From Amycolatopsis echigonensis (lineage in GTDB: Bacteria; Actinomycetota; Actinomycetes; Mycobacteriales; Pseudonocardiaceae), in NCBI RefSeq assembly GCF_014174495.1, contig NZ_JACJHR010000070.1, positions 1-48,784 of the forward strand: a DNA stretch of 48,784 bases, given 5' to 3'. The notes under the pieces are model-generated. The model did not search any database. It saw only the letters and a list, made by a program, of their open reading frames with translations, and was not told the origin of the DNA. Of this stretch, positions 31,307 to 42,600 are shown piece by piece. Position 1 is the first letter of the stretch. Every line of letters starts with the position of its first letter. The translations under genes were made by a program, and so were the position numbers.

Positions 31307-31356
31307 CTGTGGACAAGTAGTTTCCCTTCACCCGGAAGAGACCTAGTTGTCCACAG
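31307..31356. promoter_or_regulatory. two inverted DnaA-box-like sites
   Basis: TGTGGACAA (31308-31316) and TTGTCCACA (31347-31355) are perfect inverse copies of the high-GC actinobacterial DnaA box TTGTCCACA, 30 bases apart, within a larger imperfect inverted repeat (TCTGTGGACAAgTAG against CTAgTTGTCCACAGA). They lie in the 184-base gap between the LacI gene end and the I36-like gene start. Alternatively the palindrome may be an operator of another regulator. Confidence 0.6.
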
Positions 31357-31373
31357 ATCGCCGAACGGTCTTG

Positions 31374-32420
31374 CTAAATCGCCGCGGTGCTTTCGCGGAC
31401 TGCCAGCGACACCGGGAGTTCGATCGGCGGGGGCACGGGCGACGCGGCGAGGAGGTCCATCACCAGTTCTCCGGCGACGCGGCCCTTGCCTGCCAGGTCC
31501 TGGCGCACTGTCGTCAGAGGTGGTTCAGACCACGCTGCCTGCGGAGTGTCGTCGAAACCGACGATCGAGACGTCCGCAGGGACGCGCAGGCCCAGCCGGT
31601 GGGCGGCGGCGATCGCGGCGAAGGCGAGCTGGTCGGACATGCACAGCAGGGCCGTCGGACGCACCGGAGCGGTGAGCAGTTCGGTGGCCGCCCCGCGGGC
31701 GGTCGAGGCGGAGAGCCAGGGGGCTTCGGTGATGGTGATGTCGGTGATCCCGGCGGCGGCGAGCGTGTCGAGGTATCCGGCGAGGCGTTCCCGGGTGCCG
31801 TGGAAGGCGCTGGTGGCCGCGGTGCCGGAAAGGCGCGGGGCGGCCAGGATTCCGAAGCGCCGATGGCCCAATTCCACTAAATGGCGCGCGGCCAACGCCG
31901 CGCCGCCGCGGTCGTCGCACCCGACTCGGGCCGTTTCCGGGAGCGGGGGCTGGTCGATGACCACCAGCGGCAAACCCCGTGCCCGCACGGCTTCCAGCGC
32001 GGGAGTTCCGTCGGCGAGGGAGTACGCCACGGCGATATCCGCTTGGGCGGCGAGGACTCGCGACGCCGGCGGGCCCTCCTCGGCTTCGCGGCCGGGCAAG
32101 AGCAGCAGTGCATTCCCGGTCGGTTCTACGGTTTTCGCAAGCGCGTCCAGGGTGATCGACAGCGCGGGGTCGGAGAAGGCCGCCGACAGCGACGAATCCA
32201 GCAGGAAAGCGATCGCGCCGGTGCGGTTCGTGGCGAGGCTGCGGGCGGTCGGGTTCGGACCGGGGTAACCGAGTTCACCCGCCACGCGCAGAATCTGCTC
32301 CCGCAACTGCGTCGACAGCTGGTCAGGCCGGTTGTAGGCGTTCGACACAGTGGCGCGCGACACCCCGACCGCCTCCGCGACGTCGTCCAGCGTCGGGCGG
32401 CGGCGACGGCTGCTGGTCAT
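31374..32420 (-). CDS. LacI-family transcriptional regulator
   Basis: 348 residues from ATG 32420 (the frame is open to 32489, but homology-like sequence begins at TSSRRRRPTLDDVAEAV). Residues 10-32 are the LacI helix-turn-helix (TLDDVAEAVGVSRATVSNAY) followed by the hinge NPTARSLATNRTGAIAFLL; the periplasmic-binding-protein-like sensor domain contains LPLVVIDQP, GHRRFGIL, CMSDQLAFAA, ADVSIVGFDDTPQA and PLTTVRQD. It senses an unknown small molecule, probably a sugar. No transport or catabolic operon adjoins it, so it may act in trans. Confidence 0.92.
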   Translation of the reverse strand: MTSSRRRRPTLDDVAEAVGVSRATVSNAYNRPDQLSTQLREQILRVAGELGYPGPNPTARSLATNRTGAIAFLLDSSLSAAFSDPALSITLDALAKTVEPTGNALLLLPGREAEEGPPASRVLAAQADIAVAYSLADGTPALEAVRARGLPLVVIDQPPLPETARVGCDDRGGAALAARHLVELGHRRFGILAAPRLSGTAATSAFHGTRERLAGYLDTLAAAGITDITITEAPWLSASTARGAATELLTAPVRPTALLCMSDQLAFAAIAAAHRLGLRVPADVSIVGFDDTPQAAWSEPPLTTVRQDLAGKGRVAGELVMDLLAASPVPPPIELPVSLAVRESTAAI

Positions 32421-32551
32421 CGGGGGAGCATAGAGGAAAGCCTTGCGGTGCACCGGATTCCGTCCGGCAACCCGGCTCGACCAGCGCAAACGCCGCGAAC
32501 GGGCGATGCGCGGAGAGACCCACCCCCGTGCCGCCGCGCGCGCGACCGGCC

Positions 32552-32566
32552 TAGTCTCGTACTGTG
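32552..32566 (+). promoter_or_regulatory. probable leaderless promoter of the CopD-CtaG gene
   Basis: A -10-like TAGTCT (32552-32557) ends 6 bases before the GTG start (32564), placing transcription start at about the start codon. No Shine-Dalgarno is present. No good -35 element is seen. Confidence 0.45.
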
Positions 32567-34582
32567 AGCTCGGAACCTGTGACGAAACCCGCCCCGAACC
32601 GCGGACGCAAGACCAGTGTGCTTCCGCTGCTTTCGGTCGGAGTCGTGCTCGCGGCGGTCGTCGCGGTCGGGCTCGTCGCGCTCACCGGCGGCGCGGGTTA
32701 CGTCATCGCCGGATTGCCGGACCCCGGCCTCGTCACGCGCTACGGCGTCACGGTGGTCCGCGTGCTCGCCGAGGCGTCGTCGGTCGTGTGTGTCGGCGCT
32801 TTGCTGCTGGCCGCTTTCCTCGTGCCGCCACAGAAATCCGGCACGCTCGCCCCCGAGGGGTACGCCGCGGTCCGCACCGCCGGGTTCGCCGCGTGGGCGT
32901 GGTTCGCCGCTTCGATCCTGTCCGTCGCGTTCACCGCCGCGGACAGCGCGGGCAAGCCGTTCGGCGACGTCCTTTCCCCGGACACCCTGCTCAGCCTCGT
33001 CAGCGCGATCGAACAGCCCAAGGCGTGGCTCTGGACGGCGCTGATCGCGCTCCTGCTCGCCCTCGGCTGCCGCCTGGTGCTCAGCTGGGGCTGGACGGCG
33101 GTGCTGTTCTTCCTGTCCGTCGCCGGGCTCGTCCCGGTCGCGGTCACCGGGCACTCGGCCAGCGGCGGCTCGCACGACCTGGCCACCAACAGCCTGCTGT
33201 TCCACCTCGTCGCGGCCGCGCTGTGGGTCGGCGGCCTGCTGGCCGTGCTCGCGCTCGGCTGGCGGCGCGGCAAGAACCTCAGCCTCGCCGCGCAGCGGTT
33301 CTCCAAGCTCGCGCTGGTCTGCTGGGTCGTGATGGCGGTGTCCGGCATCGTCAACGCGCTGGTCCGGATCAATCTCGGCGACCTCTTCACCACCGACTAC
33401 GGCCTGCTCGTCGTCGCCAAGATCGTCGCGCTGCTGCTGCTCGGCGTCTTCGGCCAGCAGCAGCGCAGCCGCGGCGTCGCGAACCTCGTCGACGGCAAGG
33501 GCGGCAGCCAGCTGCTGCGGCTCGCCGCCGTCGAGGTGCTGATCATGTTCGTCACCATCGGCATCGCGACCGGCCTCGCCCGCACGCCACCGCCGCCGGA
33601 CGCGGTCACGCAGCCGGGCACCGTCGAACTCCTCATCGGCTACGACCTGCAAGGCCCGCCGACGTTCTGGCGGCTGCTCACCGACTGGCGGTTCGACCTC
33701 GTCTACGGCACCCTCGCGATCGTCCTGGCCGGCCTCTACCTGGCCGGCGTGCGGCGGCTGCGCAAGCGCGGCGACGCGTGGAAGGTCGGCCGGACCGTCT
33801 CGTGGCTCGCCGGCTGCGCCGTGATCATGCTGGCCACGTCGTCGGGCATCGGCCGGTACGCGCCCGCGATGTTCAGCGTGCACATGGGCAACCACATGCT
33901 CCTGTCGATGGTCGCGCCGGTCCTGCTGGTGCTCGGCGGCCCGGTCACGCTCGCCCTGCGCGCACTCCCGCCGGCCGGCCGCGAAGGCGCTCCCGGACCG
34001 CGCGAATGGCTGCTGGCCGCCGTGCACTCGCCGGTGTCGCGGTTCCTGACGAACCCGATCGTCGCGCTGCTGCTGTTCGTCGGGTCCTTCTACGGCCTGT
34101 ACTTCTCCGGCCTCTTCGACAACGCGCTCAACTACCACTGGGCGCACCTGGCGATGAACGCGCACTTCCTGCTCGTCGGCTACGTCTTCTACTGGCCGGT
34201 GATCGGCGTCGACCCCGCGCCGCGGCGGCTGCCGCCGGTCGGCAAGCTCGGGATGATGTTCGGCGCGATGCCGTTCCACGCGTTCTTCGGCGTGATCCTG
34301 ATGAACATGCAGACCGTGATCGGCCGCGAGTTCTACTCGTCGCTGAAGCTGCCGTGGGTCGGCGACCTGCTGACCGATCAGCGGCTCGGCGGCGGCATCG
34401 CGTGGGCCTCGGGCGAGGTCCCGGTGCTGCTCGTGCTGATCGCGCTGCTGGTGCAGTGGGCCCGCCAGGACGAGCGCGAGGCGAAGCGGCGCGACCGGCG
34501 CGAAGAGACCACCGGCGGCGAGGAACTGGCCGCCTACAACGCGATGCTGAAGAACCTCGCCGAGGGCAAACGGGCGGAATAG
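32564..34582 (+). CDS. bifunctional CopD-like / caa3-type CtaG-like membrane protein
   Basis: 672 residues, with about 13-15 membrane helices. The N-terminal half (to about 340) resembles the CopD copper-resistance domain: helices with SLAAQRFSKLALVCW, VVMAVSGIVNALVR and LLVVAKIVALLLLGVFG. The C-terminal half is the caa3_CtaG assembly-factor domain: PPTFWRLLTDWRFD, MFSVHMGNHMLLSMVAPVLLVLGGP, AHFLLVGYVFYWPVIGVDP and MPFHAFFGVILM, containing the conserved His residues of that family. This fusion is standard in actinobacteria and is thought to handle copper for cytochrome c oxidase. Probably leaderless. Confidence 0.92.
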   Translation: MSSEPVTKPAPNRGRKTSVLPLLSVGVVLAAVVAVGLVALTGGAGYVIAGLPDPGLVTRYGVTVVRVLAEASSVVCVGALLLAAFLVPPQKSGTLAPEGYAAVRTAGFAAWAWFAASILSVAFTAADSAGKPFGDVLSPDTLLSLVSAIEQPKAWLWTALIALLLALGCRLVLSWGWTAVLFFLSVAGLVPVAVTGHSASGGSHDLATNSLLFHLVAAALWVGGLLAVLALGWRRGKNLSLAAQRFSKLALVCWVVMAVSGIVNALVRINLGDLFTTDYGLLVVAKIVALLLLGVFGQQQRSRGVANLVDGKGGSQLLRLAAVEVLIMFVTIGIATGLARTPPPPDAVTQPGTVELLIGYDLQGPPTFWRLLTDWRFDLVYGTLAIVLAGLYLAGVRRLRKRGDAWKVGRTVSWLAGCAVIMLATSSGIGRYAPAMFSVHMGNHMLLSMVAPVLLVLGGPVTLALRALPPAGREGAPGPREWLLAAVHSPVSRFLTNPIVALLLFVGSFYGLYFSGLFDNALNYHWAHLAMNAHFLLVGYVFYWPVIGVDPAPRRLPPVGKLGMMFGAMPFHAFFGVILMNMQTVIGREFYSSLKLPWVGDLLTDQRLGGGIAWASGEVPVLLVLIALLVQWARQDEREAKRRDRREETTGGEELAAYNAMLKNLAEGKRAE

Positions 34583-34671
34583 CGCGCCGGAAACAATGTC
34601 GCCGGAGTGACCTCGACTTGACCCTGGGTAGCGCGGTGGTGACCGCCGTCAAGCCGCCGGAGGAGCCACTC

Positions 34672-34684
34672 TACGATCGCTGTC

Positions 34685-34687
<3 letters not shown>
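34672..34687 (+). promoter_or_regulatory. probable leaderless promoter of ettA
   Basis: TACGAT (34672-34677) sits 7 bases before the ATG (34685) with no Shine-Dalgarno between, so transcription would start at the ATG. Same geometry as at 32552. The -35 region is not recognisable. Confidence 0.45.
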
Positions 34688-36361
<1,674 letters not shown>

Positions 36362-36380
36362 CCGGCGCGGGGGGTCCCGA

Positions 36381-38951
36381 GTGGAAACCAGCAGGCACAA
36401 CCGGCCCAGCCCGTCCGCGACCGCGGACGGGCGGCCCGCCGTTGCCCGTGGCGGGACCCTCGCCGACCTCGGTCGGCTGATCGACCGGGCGGAAGCTCTC
36501 CGGTTGCGGGCACCCGAGCTGTCGCTGGTTCTCGGCGAGCGCTCGGCCGCGCTCGCGGAGGCGGCGGGCGCGGACGGGCACTGGATCCGGGCGGAAGCGC
36601 TCGTGGTGTCCGCTCGCGTGCGGACCGGGGCGCGGACGTCCACGGTCGGCCGCGCGGTCGCGGCTTTGCGCGCGGCTGAGCACGCCGGATACGCGACGAC
36701 GGCGGCGCGGCTGCGCGTCGACCTCGCGATCTGCGCGCGCAGCCTCGGCGTTCCACTGATGGGGCTGGCCGCGCTGCGGCCGGTGCTGTCCGAGGACGTG
36801 CCGCCGTCGCTGCGCGCCGAAGCGCTGTGCCATCTCGTCGGGTGCCTCGCCCAGTTCGGCCGGAAGGCGGAGCTGGACCGGGTGCTCGTCGAGGCGGACC
36901 GGTTGCTGGTGGCCGACGATTCGCTCGACGCGGACGACCGGCTGCTCATGCGGGCGTTGCTGCGCAACGGAACCGCGGCGCACCGGCGCCGGCACGGGGA
37001 CCTGACCGCGGCCGCGGACGCCGCGCGGACCGGGCTCGGGTTCCTGGAGAAGATGGACCGTCCCCGCGACGACGGCGGTCTCGTCCGGATCCGGCTCGTG
37101 CTGCAGCTGGTCAGCACGCTGCTCGATCGCGGCGACGCGGACATGGCTTACGACATCGCCGAGCCCGTGCTGCGGGAACCGGTGCGTGCCGCCGGGGTCG
37201 CGCCCGCGGCGTGGCTGCGGCTGGCGGTCGCGACCCGCGTCCACCTGCCCTCCGGCGCGGGAGACGCCGCTGCCGAGCTGGTGCGGGAGGCCGTCGCGGC
37301 CACCGACCGGCACGGGCTCGCGGCCGTCACCGCGCGGTTGTGGCTGGAACTCGCGCAGATCGAGGAACGGTTCGGCAGCGCGGAAGAGGCCATCGGGTGC
37401 CTGCACCGGGCGCGGGCCGCGGAACACGTGCATTCACGCGCCCGGCGCCAGGCGTGCGGGCTGATCGCGGGCGAGCTGGGCGGCGACTCGATCGCCTCGA
37501 TGGACCTTGACGACGTCCTCGCCGCGTCCGCTCCCCGCGACGGTCGCCCGGTGTCGATGGAGGTCGAGCCGCGGGTCGCGGCCGAGGAGACCTCGGTGAT
37601 GCCGGCGATCCGGGACGTCCCCGCCGAGCGGCCGGACCCGGTCGCGGCTCCGTTGCCGGTCGTTCCGGCGCAGGTCGAGGTGGCCGCTGAGCCGGTCTCG
37701 GCTTCGGCGTGGGTCGAGGCGGCGGAGAAGAAGCCGGCGTGGTCGTTCCGGCGGGCCGCGGCGGAGACGGAGGTCGAGCAGACCTCGGTGCTTCCGGCGA
37801 TCCGGGAATCGGCCGAGGAGGCCCCGCGGACGGGCGGACGGCGGCGGGCGGAGGACCGCAAGTCGCCGGTGCTGCCGGGATGGGCGCGGCCGTTCGGGCG
37901 GAAGGACGCGGAAGCGCCTGCACCGCGGAAGCGGGCGGCTGCCGAGCCGGGCGGCCGGGAAGAGGCTTCGCGGGCCGAGTCGGGTCGTCCGGCGCAAGTC
38001 GCCGAGAACGCGGCTGAGGCGCGGGCTTCCCGGGCCGACGTGTCCGTTCCGCGGTCCGAGACGCCGCAGAAGAGCACGGCGGACTCGGCCGCTTCGCAGG
38101 TCGCGGAGACCGTGCCCGGTCGTGCGGTGAAGAAGGCCGAGGACACCTCGGTTCGCTGGCCGGAGAAGCCGCCGGCGGCGCGTCGGTCGGCGGAGGACGC
38201 GCCTGCCCGCCGGGAAGAGAAGACGCAGTCCGACGAAACGAAGATTCCGTGGGCGCGGGAGGAAACCCCTCGTCGCGCGGCGGAAGAGACCGACGAGCCG
38301 CCGAAGTTCTCGCTGCGGATGCCGGATCTGTCGGACATCCTGCCGGAGCTGCCGCTCGCCCCGGCTCCCGCGGACGAGCCCGCCGCGCCGTTGTGGGAAA
38401 GCGCCGAGTGGGCGCAGGAGGAAGCGGCCCGCCGCGACGTGCGCGGGCGCAAGACCCGGCACGACGCCGAACACGGCTCGGTCGCCGCGAAGTCCGTGCT
38501 GGACCGGCTGGGCATCACCGCGACCGGCGGAGGCGGCGGACGGCGCCGGGCGGACGAGCCCGGACGCGCCGAATCCGCCGCGGCGGAACCGGAACCGGCG
38601 GCGAAGGACAAGCCGGACCTGGCCCCCGCGCCGCGGCCCGAGGAACCCGAGCCGGTCGAGGAGCCCTGGCTGCCGCGGTTGCGGATGCCGCCGGCACTCG
38701 ACCCGCTGTCCGACATCGACGCGTGGACTCCGTCGGAGCAGCCGTTCCCGGAGGGCTACGCGCGCGCCATCGCGGAGGACGAACCGCCGCCGGACGCCGG
38801 TCTCGCGGAACTGCTCGCCCGCGCCCTCGCCGAACACCAGGCGGGCACCGCGAGCGCGGCCGCGCTGGTGAAACGCCTCGGCCCGAACGACGAACCGAAG
38901 CCGATCAACGGCCGCGCGACCGCGGACCGCCACCGCAACAACGGCGACTGA
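36381..38951 (+). CDS. large TPR-like protein with disordered repeated-motif C-terminus
   Basis: 856 residues, GTG start 19 bases after ettA. Residues about 30-400 are helical with paired alpha-hairpins of TPR type (RTSTVGRAVAALRAAEHAGYATTAARLRV, LAAVTARLWLELAQIEERFGSAEEAIGCLHRA). From about 400 the sequence is Ala/Glu/Pro/Arg-rich and disordered, with a repeated short motif (E-T-S-V-M/L-P-A-I-R; see findings) and a Trp/Pro segment. The last 100 residues (LRMPDLSDILPELP, WESAEWAQEEAARR, LLARALAEHQAG) are probably structured again. No membrane segment. Unknown function; a scaffold-like role in the ettA neighbourhood is only suggested. Confidence 0.8.
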   Translation: METSRHNRPSPSATADGRPAVARGGTLADLGRLIDRAEALRLRAPELSLVLGERSAALAEAAGADGHWIRAEALVVSARVRTGARTSTVGRAVAALRAAEHAGYATTAARLRVDLAICARSLGVPLMGLAALRPVLSEDVPPSLRAEALCHLVGCLAQFGRKAELDRVLVEADRLLVADDSLDADDRLLMRALLRNGTAAHRRRHGDLTAAADAARTGLGFLEKMDRPRDDGGLVRIRLVLQLVSTLLDRGDADMAYDIAEPVLREPVRAAGVAPAAWLRLAVATRVHLPSGAGDAAAELVREAVAATDRHGLAAVTARLWLELAQIEERFGSAEEAIGCLHRARAAEHVHSRARRQACGLIAGELGGDSIASMDLDDVLAASAPRDGRPVSMEVEPRVAAEETSVMPAIRDVPAERPDPVAAPLPVVPAQVEVAAEPVSASAWVEAAEKKPAWSFRRAAAETEVEQTSVLPAIRESAEEAPRTGGRRRAEDRKSPVLPGWARPFGRKDAEAPAPRKRAAAEPGGREEASRAESGRPAQVAENAAEARASRADVSVPRSETPQKSTADSAASQVAETVPGRAVKKAEDTSVRWPEKPPAARRSAEDAPARREEKTQSDETKIPWAREETPRRAAEETDEPPKFSLRMPDLSDILPELPLAPAPADEPAAPLWESAEWAQEEAARRDVRGRKTRHDAEHGSVAAKSVLDRLGITATGGGGGRRRADEPGRAESAAAEPEPAAKDKPDLAPAPRPEEPEPVEEPWLPRLRMPPALDPLSDIDAWTPSEQPFPEGYARAIAEDEPPPDAGLAELLARALAEHQAGTASAAALVKRLGPNDEPKPINGRATADRHRNNGD

Positions 38952-39684
38952 AAGTTCCCGCGCCGCAAGGGAAGCGCTGGCACGGCCGGGCAGATTCCGC
39001 GGCAGGGCAAGGAATCGCGCATCGACGCGGACGCGACTTTGGGTTTAGCGGTCCGTGAAGGGCTCCTTGCGGGAATCTGATTCCCGCAAGGAGCCCTTCA
39101 CGGACTTCTGCGGGAGGCAGCCACGCACCTCCGCGCAAGTACTCCGTGCCGGAGCGGAAAAGCTCCGCCGCTCGTCGCGTTTTGCGCTGCGCCAAGCGGT
39201 TTTCCCAGTCACTGGCTGGACGCGCCGAGATTATGCGGCAACGAGCCACCCGGGCCCGCCGATCTGCGAGCACCCCGCGATTGCCCCAGCCTGAAAGCGA
39301 GGCTGCTCCGCCCAGCCCACCCCGCTCCCTCCGCCGCAACGGAAGAATTAGCCCGTACGGGTGGGAATTCTCGCAGGGGAGGGACGCAACCTTTTCCGTT
39401 CTCGCCGCGGGCGATACGGACACTGAACCGATCCCGAAGCGGCCGCCGCGCCCGCGAAACCGGCGCTCCGGCCTCGTGCCAAGCCTTTTGCCGGAAACCG
39501 CCCGCGCCGAACCCGCCGGTAGCTGAACCGATCCCGCCCGAGCGCGCCGCCGGGGATCCCGGAAACGAACCTTAAGTCTTTCCCCGCCGCGCACGGGGGC
39601 GGTCGAGCGCGGATTAGGGTGAGGGATGTCCGGCACGTTGTGGTGACGGACGCATCTCGGTCTCGCACACTGGAGAGTTGCTCA
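38952..39684. other. 733-base gap upstream of the glutamate dehydrogenase gene
   Basis: No convincing gene. It contains the 26-bp palindrome at 39051-39105 (entry below), a C/G-rich region (39200-39560) without clear frames, and a TAGGGT (39614-39619) that could be the -10 of the dehydrogenase promoter 66 bases before its ATG. Short frames present on both strands look like shadows. Confidence 0.55.
39051..39105. repeat. near-perfect 55-base palindrome (26-bp arms, 3-base loop)
   Basis: Left arm 39051-39076 and right arm 39080-39105 are exact reverse complements around the loop CTG; arms begin GTCCGTGAAGGGCTCCTTGC and end in the inner GGGAAT. The stem is longer than an ordinary terminator needs. 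It lies 100 bases downstream of the TPR-like gene stop. The GTGAAGGGCTCCTT word is, to my recollection, dispersed in Amycolatopsis-type genomes as an intergenic palindromic repeat; that can only be confirmed by search. Confidence 0.85.
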
Positions 39685-42600
39685 ATGAGCTCGACGGGAG
39701 TCTCGTCCCCGCCCGATGTCGGCACCGAAGCCGGCGCCGCCCGCCGCACGGCCAGCCCGGAACAGATCCGGGACGAGCTGATCGACACCGCCGCGGCGCA
39801 GGCGCCGGAGATCGCGGACCTGATCCGCTTGTACTACCGGCACATTCCGGCCGACGAGATCGTCGGCGACGAGCCGGTCGCGCTCGTCGGCGCGGTGCGT
39901 TCGCACCTGCAGCTGGCGAAGAAGCGCATGCCCGGGCGCCCGGCGGTCCGGCTGCTGAACCCGACCACCGCCGAGGACGGCTGGACGCGCGACGCGACCG
40001 TCGTGCAGGTCGTCACCGACGACATGCCCTACCTCGTGGACAGCGTCACCGCGGAGTTCGCCCGCGACGGCGTGCAGGTGCAGCGCATCGTGCACCCGAT
40101 CGTCGTGGTGAGCCGCGGCCTGACCGGCGAGCTGGAGGGCCTGCACCTGGACGCCGACCCGGCCGATCCGCCCGCCGGCGCGTCCGCGGAATCGTGGATG
40201 CTCGTGGAGATCGACCTCGTCACCGACCCGCAGCGGGCGCGCGAGCTGGACAACCGGCTGACGTCGGTGCTCGGCGACGTGCGCGAGGTCGTCGAGGACG
40301 CCGAGAAGATGGCGCAGACGGCCTGCTCGCTCGCGGAAACGCTGGAGCAGCACCCGCCGAAGCTGCCCGGCGACGAAGTCACCGAGGGCGCGCGCCTGTT
40401 GCGCTGGCTCGCCGACGGGCACTTCACCTTCCTCGGTTACCGCAAGTACGAGCTGGTCGACAGCCCGCAGCCGAACAGCGACGAGCCCGCCCTGCGCGCG
40501 GTTCTCGCCTCCGGGCTGGGCGTGCTGCGCCAGGACAGCCTCGCCGCGCGCAGCCTCACCGCGGGCCCGGACAGCTCCGTTGACGCGCTCGCGCCGTCGC
40601 TGCTCGTGCTCACCCAGGCCAGCGCGCCGAGCACGGTGCACCGTCCGGTCTATCCGTACTACGTCGGCGTGAAGACGTTCGACGACCAGGGCAAGGTCAC
40701 CGGCGAGCACCGGTTCCTCGGCATGTTCACCACGACCGCGCTGCACGAGAACGTGCTCGACATCCCGGTGGTCGGCCAGCGCGTGCGCGAGGTGATCCAC
40801 CGCGCCGGGTTCCCGATGGAATCGTTCTCCGGCCAGCGGATGCTGGAGGTCCTGCAGAACTGGCCGCGCGCGGACCTGTTCTCCGCGGACACCGATTCGC
40901 TGTACTCCACGACCACCGGCGCGATCACGCTGTCCGACCGGCGACGGCTGCGGCTGTTCCTGCGCCGCGATCCGTACGGCCGCTTCTACTCCTGCCTGGT
41001 CTACCTGCCGCGCGACCGCTACACGACGCGCTCGCGGCTGGCGATGCAGGAAGTGCTGCTGGAAGAACTCGAAGGCACGCAGCTGGAGTACAGCGCGCGC
41101 GTCGGCGAAACGCTGCTCGCGCAGGTGCACTTCATGGTGCACACCGACCCGTCGAACGTCATCGAGCCGGACACGCTGCGGATCCAGGAACGGCTCAACA
41201 CCGTTGTGCGCAGCTGGGACGACCGGCTGGTCGAGGCGATCATCGCGGAGCGCCGCGAGCGTGTCGGCGACGGCAGCCCGACCGGGATGACGGGCGAGGA
41301 GTCCGCGGTCGACCGGGGCCAGCGCTTCGGCGCGGTGTTCCCCGAGGCGTACAAGGAAGATTTCACCGCCGAGGACGCGCTGGCCGACCTCGCCAAGCTC
41401 GACACCCTCTCGGACGAGGGCGACCTCGCGCTGTCGTTCTACCTGCCCGCGGACGCCGAACCGGGCGAGCGGCGGTTCAAGCTCTACCTGCGCGGCGAGG
41501 GCGTCACGCTGTCCAAGGTGCTGCCGGTGCTGCAGGCCATGGGCGTCGAGGTGGTGGACGAGCGGCCGTACGAGCTGTTCCGCGAGGACGGCGGGGCCAG
41601 CTGGATCTACGACTTCGGCCTGCGCGTCGACAAAAAGGGCCTCGAGGAAGCGGACGAAGCGGCCGCGATCGAGGTGCGCGAACGGTTCCAGGACGCCTTC
41701 CATGCCGCGTGGCAGGGCGACGCGGAGGTCGACGGCCTCAACGCCCTGGTCCTGCGGGCCGGGCTCACCTGGCGGCAGGCCGCGGTGCTGCGGGCCTACT
41801 CGCGTTACCTGCAGCAGGCGCGCAGCCCGTTCTCCCAGGCCTACATCCAGAACACGGTCGTCAAGCACACCGAGGTCGCGACGAAACTGGTGCGGCTCTT
41901 CGAAACCCGCTGCGACCCGCAACTGTCCGATGTGGACCGCAAGACGCACGAGGAATCGCTGACCGCCGAGATCTCCTCGATGATCGACGAGGTCACGAGC
42001 CTCGACGAGGACCGGATCCTGCGCAGGCTGCTCGCGGTCGTCAACGCGACCCTGCGCACGAACTACCACGTGCGCGACGCCGACGGGAACCCGCGGCCGT
42101 ACCTGGCGCTGAAGCTCGACCCGAGCGGCGTTCCGGAGCTGCCCGAGCCGCACCCGAAGTACGAGATCTTCGTGTACTCGCCGCGCGTCGAGGGCGTGCA
42201 CCTGCGGTTCGGCGAGGTCGCCCGCGGCGGCCTGCGCTGGTCGGACCGGCAGGAGGACTTCCGCACCGAGATCCTGGGCCTGGTCAAGGCGCAGGCGGTG
42301 AAGAACGCGGTGATCGTGCCGGTCGGCGCGAAGGGCGGCTTCGTGGTGAAGCGCCCGCCGCGGCCCACCGGCGACGCCGGGGTCGACCGCGACGCGCAGC
42401 TCGCCGAGGGCATCGCCTGCTACCGGATGTTCATCTCCGGCCTGCTGGACCTCACCGACAACCGCGTCGAGGGCGAAACCGTGCCAGCGCCGAACGTGGT
42501 GCGCCACGACGCCGACGACAGCTACCTGGTCGTCGCGGCGGACAAGGGCACCGCGAAGTTCTCCGACATCGCCAACGAGGTCTCGGCGCAGTACGGCTTC

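Noticed and set aside
31307..31356. LacI operator reading of the inverted repeat
   Set aside because: LacI operators are continuous palindromes with a central CG; these half-sites are 30 bases apart and match the DnaA box better, though this is not excluded.
39055..39788. Short frames in the gap before glutamate dehydrogenase
   Set aside because: Overlap the palindrome or the real gdh start, without coding pattern or Shine-Dalgarno.
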